Of a stretch of DNA of 7,415 bases, positions 6,701-7,415 are shown one piece after another; position 1 is the first letter of the stretch; every line of letters starts with the position of its first letter. Under the pieces are notes generated by a model. That model searched no databases, was not told the origin of the DNA, and saw nothing but the letters and a program-made list of their open reading frames with translations. The stretch is taken from the NCBI GenBank assembly GCA_028704125.1, contig JAQVLM010000150.1, forward strand, positions 1 to 7,415, given 5' to 3'. The stretch comes from Opitutales bacterium. Lineage in GTDB: Bacteria > Verrucomicrobiota > Verrucomicrobiia > Opitutales > JAFGAQ01. The position numbers and the translations under genes were made by a program.

Positions 6701-6952
6701 TGCTTGGTCAAGATGGGCGAGCCTGATCAGGCGGTCCGGGAGTTGGTCCTAGTCGATGTGAATTATGCCTTCCCGGTTTGGAGTGCGCGCGCGCTGCTTG
6801 AAATCGGCCGGGTATTGGATCAGCAGGGCCGTATTCGCGAGGCCGGTGACCGCTACAAGGAAGTGATCTTGAAGTTCCCGGGCACGGATGAAGCGATTTT
6901 CGCGGACGAGCTGCTCAAGGGATTGGGAAACCGTACGCCATCCGAATCCTGA
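3743..6952 (+). CDS. Large exported TPR-repeat protein, upstream of ExbB/TolQ-like channel
   Basis: From the ATG at 3743 the product is 1069 residues. A signal peptide occupies about residues 1-25: one Arg, a hydrophobic core FFLVLFTAWIVSMAAPLG, and a plausible cleavage after Ala25 (GA|QS). There is no lipobox cysteine, so the mature protein is probably soluble in the periplasm. The rest is a nearly unbroken solenoid of degenerate TPR-like helix pairs of about 35-38 residues, roughly 25 in all. Typical features are aromatic/small positions ('YYLGWIALNAKDSLNAIAHF'), 'Y.EAI..F/Y' second helices (QYEEAIQIF, RYDEAIRAY, KEYKDALPLF) and linkers with Pro such as KYPKHE, LYPESE, DFPDHD, YYPNDK, QYPDHE, KFPGTD. 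This resembles BamD/CpoB(YbgF)-type repeats. No enzymatic domain is seen. The TTG at 3725 is in frame but would spoil the signal peptide. The ribosome site is weak (GAAGA at 3736-3740). The next gene, an ExbB/TolQ-like channel, starts 49 bp later on the same strand, suggesting a role in a proton-driven envelope system. TPR call firm; function inferred. Confidence 0.9.
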   Translation: MTSSRPFFLVLFTAWIVSMAAPLGAQSNDPAMESYYAANALYNKNLYQLAVDEYKAFIAKYPKHEKHLHARFGLALSLYEMKRFQEAEPLLGALARERDAPRKEQVYNLWGQCLLMLGKPAQAEEAFLWSVNRGKERLFLDLPGMGGNYQEAPELSATAVQDADPLEISLVGLVEALFQQRKWQGVIDYSQEFVKIVPKGQYLPRVLFQQAFGHYELQQYPAATEVLENIKLYHKNTPFYEHAVFLLAECQRETGQLDVAARNHEIVAREIKGDFASNALFRLAFIRFSQKQYDRAAADFEDLRLLYPESEYFNESGIYLGRSHLERDDFAKAQSVFGELTNVGPVASEATLWLAKTFLRQSNYKQALDVLRPALRKFAADPNAVHFVFEYGVSLMGVEQYEEAIQIFERVVNEFEKNSLTSQALRLRAYCLMKSSKHEESLKVCDEFIREYSDDPAYRDVAFMRAENVFFLDRYDEAIRAYQQFIPWENRTRYTDEARYRIIQIMVAQKRWPDALAEIGKLRSEGTIKGDFFEQIDYIEGLTYFNLERWDSAIESLERFIKQNSLRTNADIAQIKLAQAYESKRDLATARMVLEVLVRDNSTSPHIAQALAELGRIVYNSGDYEGSKAYFERVSSEHAQSPFFAQSEYYLGWIALNAKDSLNAIAHFEKVSRDFPDHDLAADSQYKKALLYLDLGQTSNAQIAFKHFMDYYPNDKRFDQASFYFGRTLVLMERFSEAIPVYQNILNRSQDKDLAARSLYELAWCHQGLQRREAAKARYEDMLKQYPDHELARRAQFELAEIEYDEGLFDASIARLDVLLAGPLDVDLREKIIHRMAWCLLGRGQDLAAAETFEMLLRDFPETTFTAISSYQAGEVRLARKEYKDALPLFERAVKSATEARLKQQAMLRQGETHCYLSQWQPAETVFAMFLEEYGDSEFVRRCQMWLGWAQENLSKHEQAIANYRMVLRSGKRDELSARSQFQIGQCLVKMGEPDQAVRELVLVDVNYAFPVWSARALLEIGRVLDQQGRIREAGDRYKEVILKFPGTDEAIFADELLKGLGNRTPSES

Positions 6953-7001
6953 CCACATTGTTTTTTCGAGTATTTATCAGAACCCGTTTACCCACACTAA
7001 G

Positions 7002-7415
7002 ATGATTGCTAACAGAATCCGCAGATACGATTGGATGATACGATGGATATTGGTAGCCGGCTTTGCTGCCATGGCCACGTCTCTTGCAGGACAGGAAATT
7101 GAAGCTGTTCGGGAGACGGCCCGGTCGGATTCCCTTATTTCTCTGCTCATGAAGGGGGGGGTGGTGATGATTCCACTCGCACTTTGTTCCGTGCTTGCGA
7201 TAGCGATTACCTTTGAGCGAATGTTCAGCGTGAGTTTCAAGACGCTCCTTCCCGCCCAGTTGGAAAAGGAAATGGAAGATACGCTCGATAAAAGCACGGG
7301 AGCAGACGTCAGCGCCGCGGTGGAATTCTGCGAAAAATCGGATAGTCCCTTGGGCCGGGTGTATCTGGCCGGACTGAAACGTTGGGAGGATGGGCCCAAG
7401 GATGCGGATCAGTCG
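7002..7415 (+). CDS. MotA/TolQ/ExbB-family proton channel, 5' part (runs off right edge)
   Basis: The frame is open from the ATG at 7002 to the window end, giving 138 residues without the C-terminus. Residues 1-29 form a signal peptide or signal anchor: basic start NRIRRYDW, hydrophobic ILVAGFAAMATSLA, possible cleavage SLA|GQ. After a short polar linker comes LMKGGVVMIPLALCSVLAIAITFERMF (49-75), the first membrane helix of the ExbB/TolQ family with its 'gg..m.pL...S..al.i..ER' signature. A cytoplasmic stretch with SPLGRVYLAGL (the family's 'g.l..vl.aGl' element) follows. In TolQ/ExbB these proteins form a pentameric ring around ExbD/TolR that converts proton flow into work on TonB or TolA. 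The remaining two membrane helices lie outside the window. An N-terminal extension ahead of the first helix occurs in many non-proteobacterial homologues. It follows the TPR gene by 49 bp without a terminator, so the two are probably co-transcribed. ExbB versus TolQ cannot be decided. Confidence 0.88.
   Translation, partial: MIANRIRRYDWMIRWILVAGFAAMATSLAGQEIEAVRETARSDSLISLLMKGGVVMIPLALCSVLAIAITFERMFSVSFKTLLPAQLEKEMEDTLDKSTGADVSAAVEFCEKSDSPLGRVYLAGLKRWEDGPKDADQS

Noticed and set aside
6977..7399. 140-codon minus-strand open frame opposite the exbB-like gene
   Set aside because: The plus strand encodes a recognisable signal peptide and ExbB membrane helix; the minus frame is its shadow.

Overview
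This window reads as ordinary bacterial chromosome of moderately high GC, probably from Verrucomicrobiota, perhaps the Opitutia group. That placement is an inference from remembered family resemblance: the short omega subunit beginning MKDEYLKEAQ, the C-terminal tail of a REP-type Y1 transposase, and a TPR protein directly ahead of an ExbB/TolQ channel. No rRNA gene or other direct taxonomic marker is present.

Layout from left to right: (1) the last 49 codons of an IS200/REP-associated (Y1) transposase, cut by the window edge; (2) a 387-bp stretch with no convincing gene; (3) cutA on the minus strand; (4) a 123-bp divergent intergenic region with a promoter-like pair facing right; (5) rpoZ (TTG start) and smpB on the plus strand, separated by a hairpin followed by a short T run; (6) a Gfo/Idh/MocA-fold protein whose usual catalytic residues are all replaced, overlapping by 4 nt (ATGA) with rdgB, the house-cleaning XTP/dITP pyrophosphatase; (7) a 213-bp intergenic region carrying a promoter-like pair, a perfect 10-bp palindrome and a strong hairpin; (8) a secreted 1069-residue protein built almost entirely of TPR-like repeats; (9) the 5' part of an ExbB/TolQ/MotA-type proton channel with its own signal peptide, running off the right edge.

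Two functional themes stand out. The left block (rpoZ, smpB, rdgB) is core information processing and nucleotide-pool quality control: an RNA polymerase subunit, trans-translation ribosome rescue, and removal of deaminated purine nucleotides. The right block (TPR protein plus ExbB/TolQ-like channel) looks like the start of a proton-motive-force-driven envelope machine of the Tol-Pal/Ton type. The ExbD and TonB-like partners would be expected just past the right edge but cannot be seen.

No CRISPR array, tRNA, rRNA, prophage or complete insertion sequence was found. The most interesting items are the Gfo/Idh/MocA protein lacking the Lys/Asp/His catalytic set, and the very large periplasmic TPR solenoid coupled to an ExbB-type motor behind an apparently regulated leader region.
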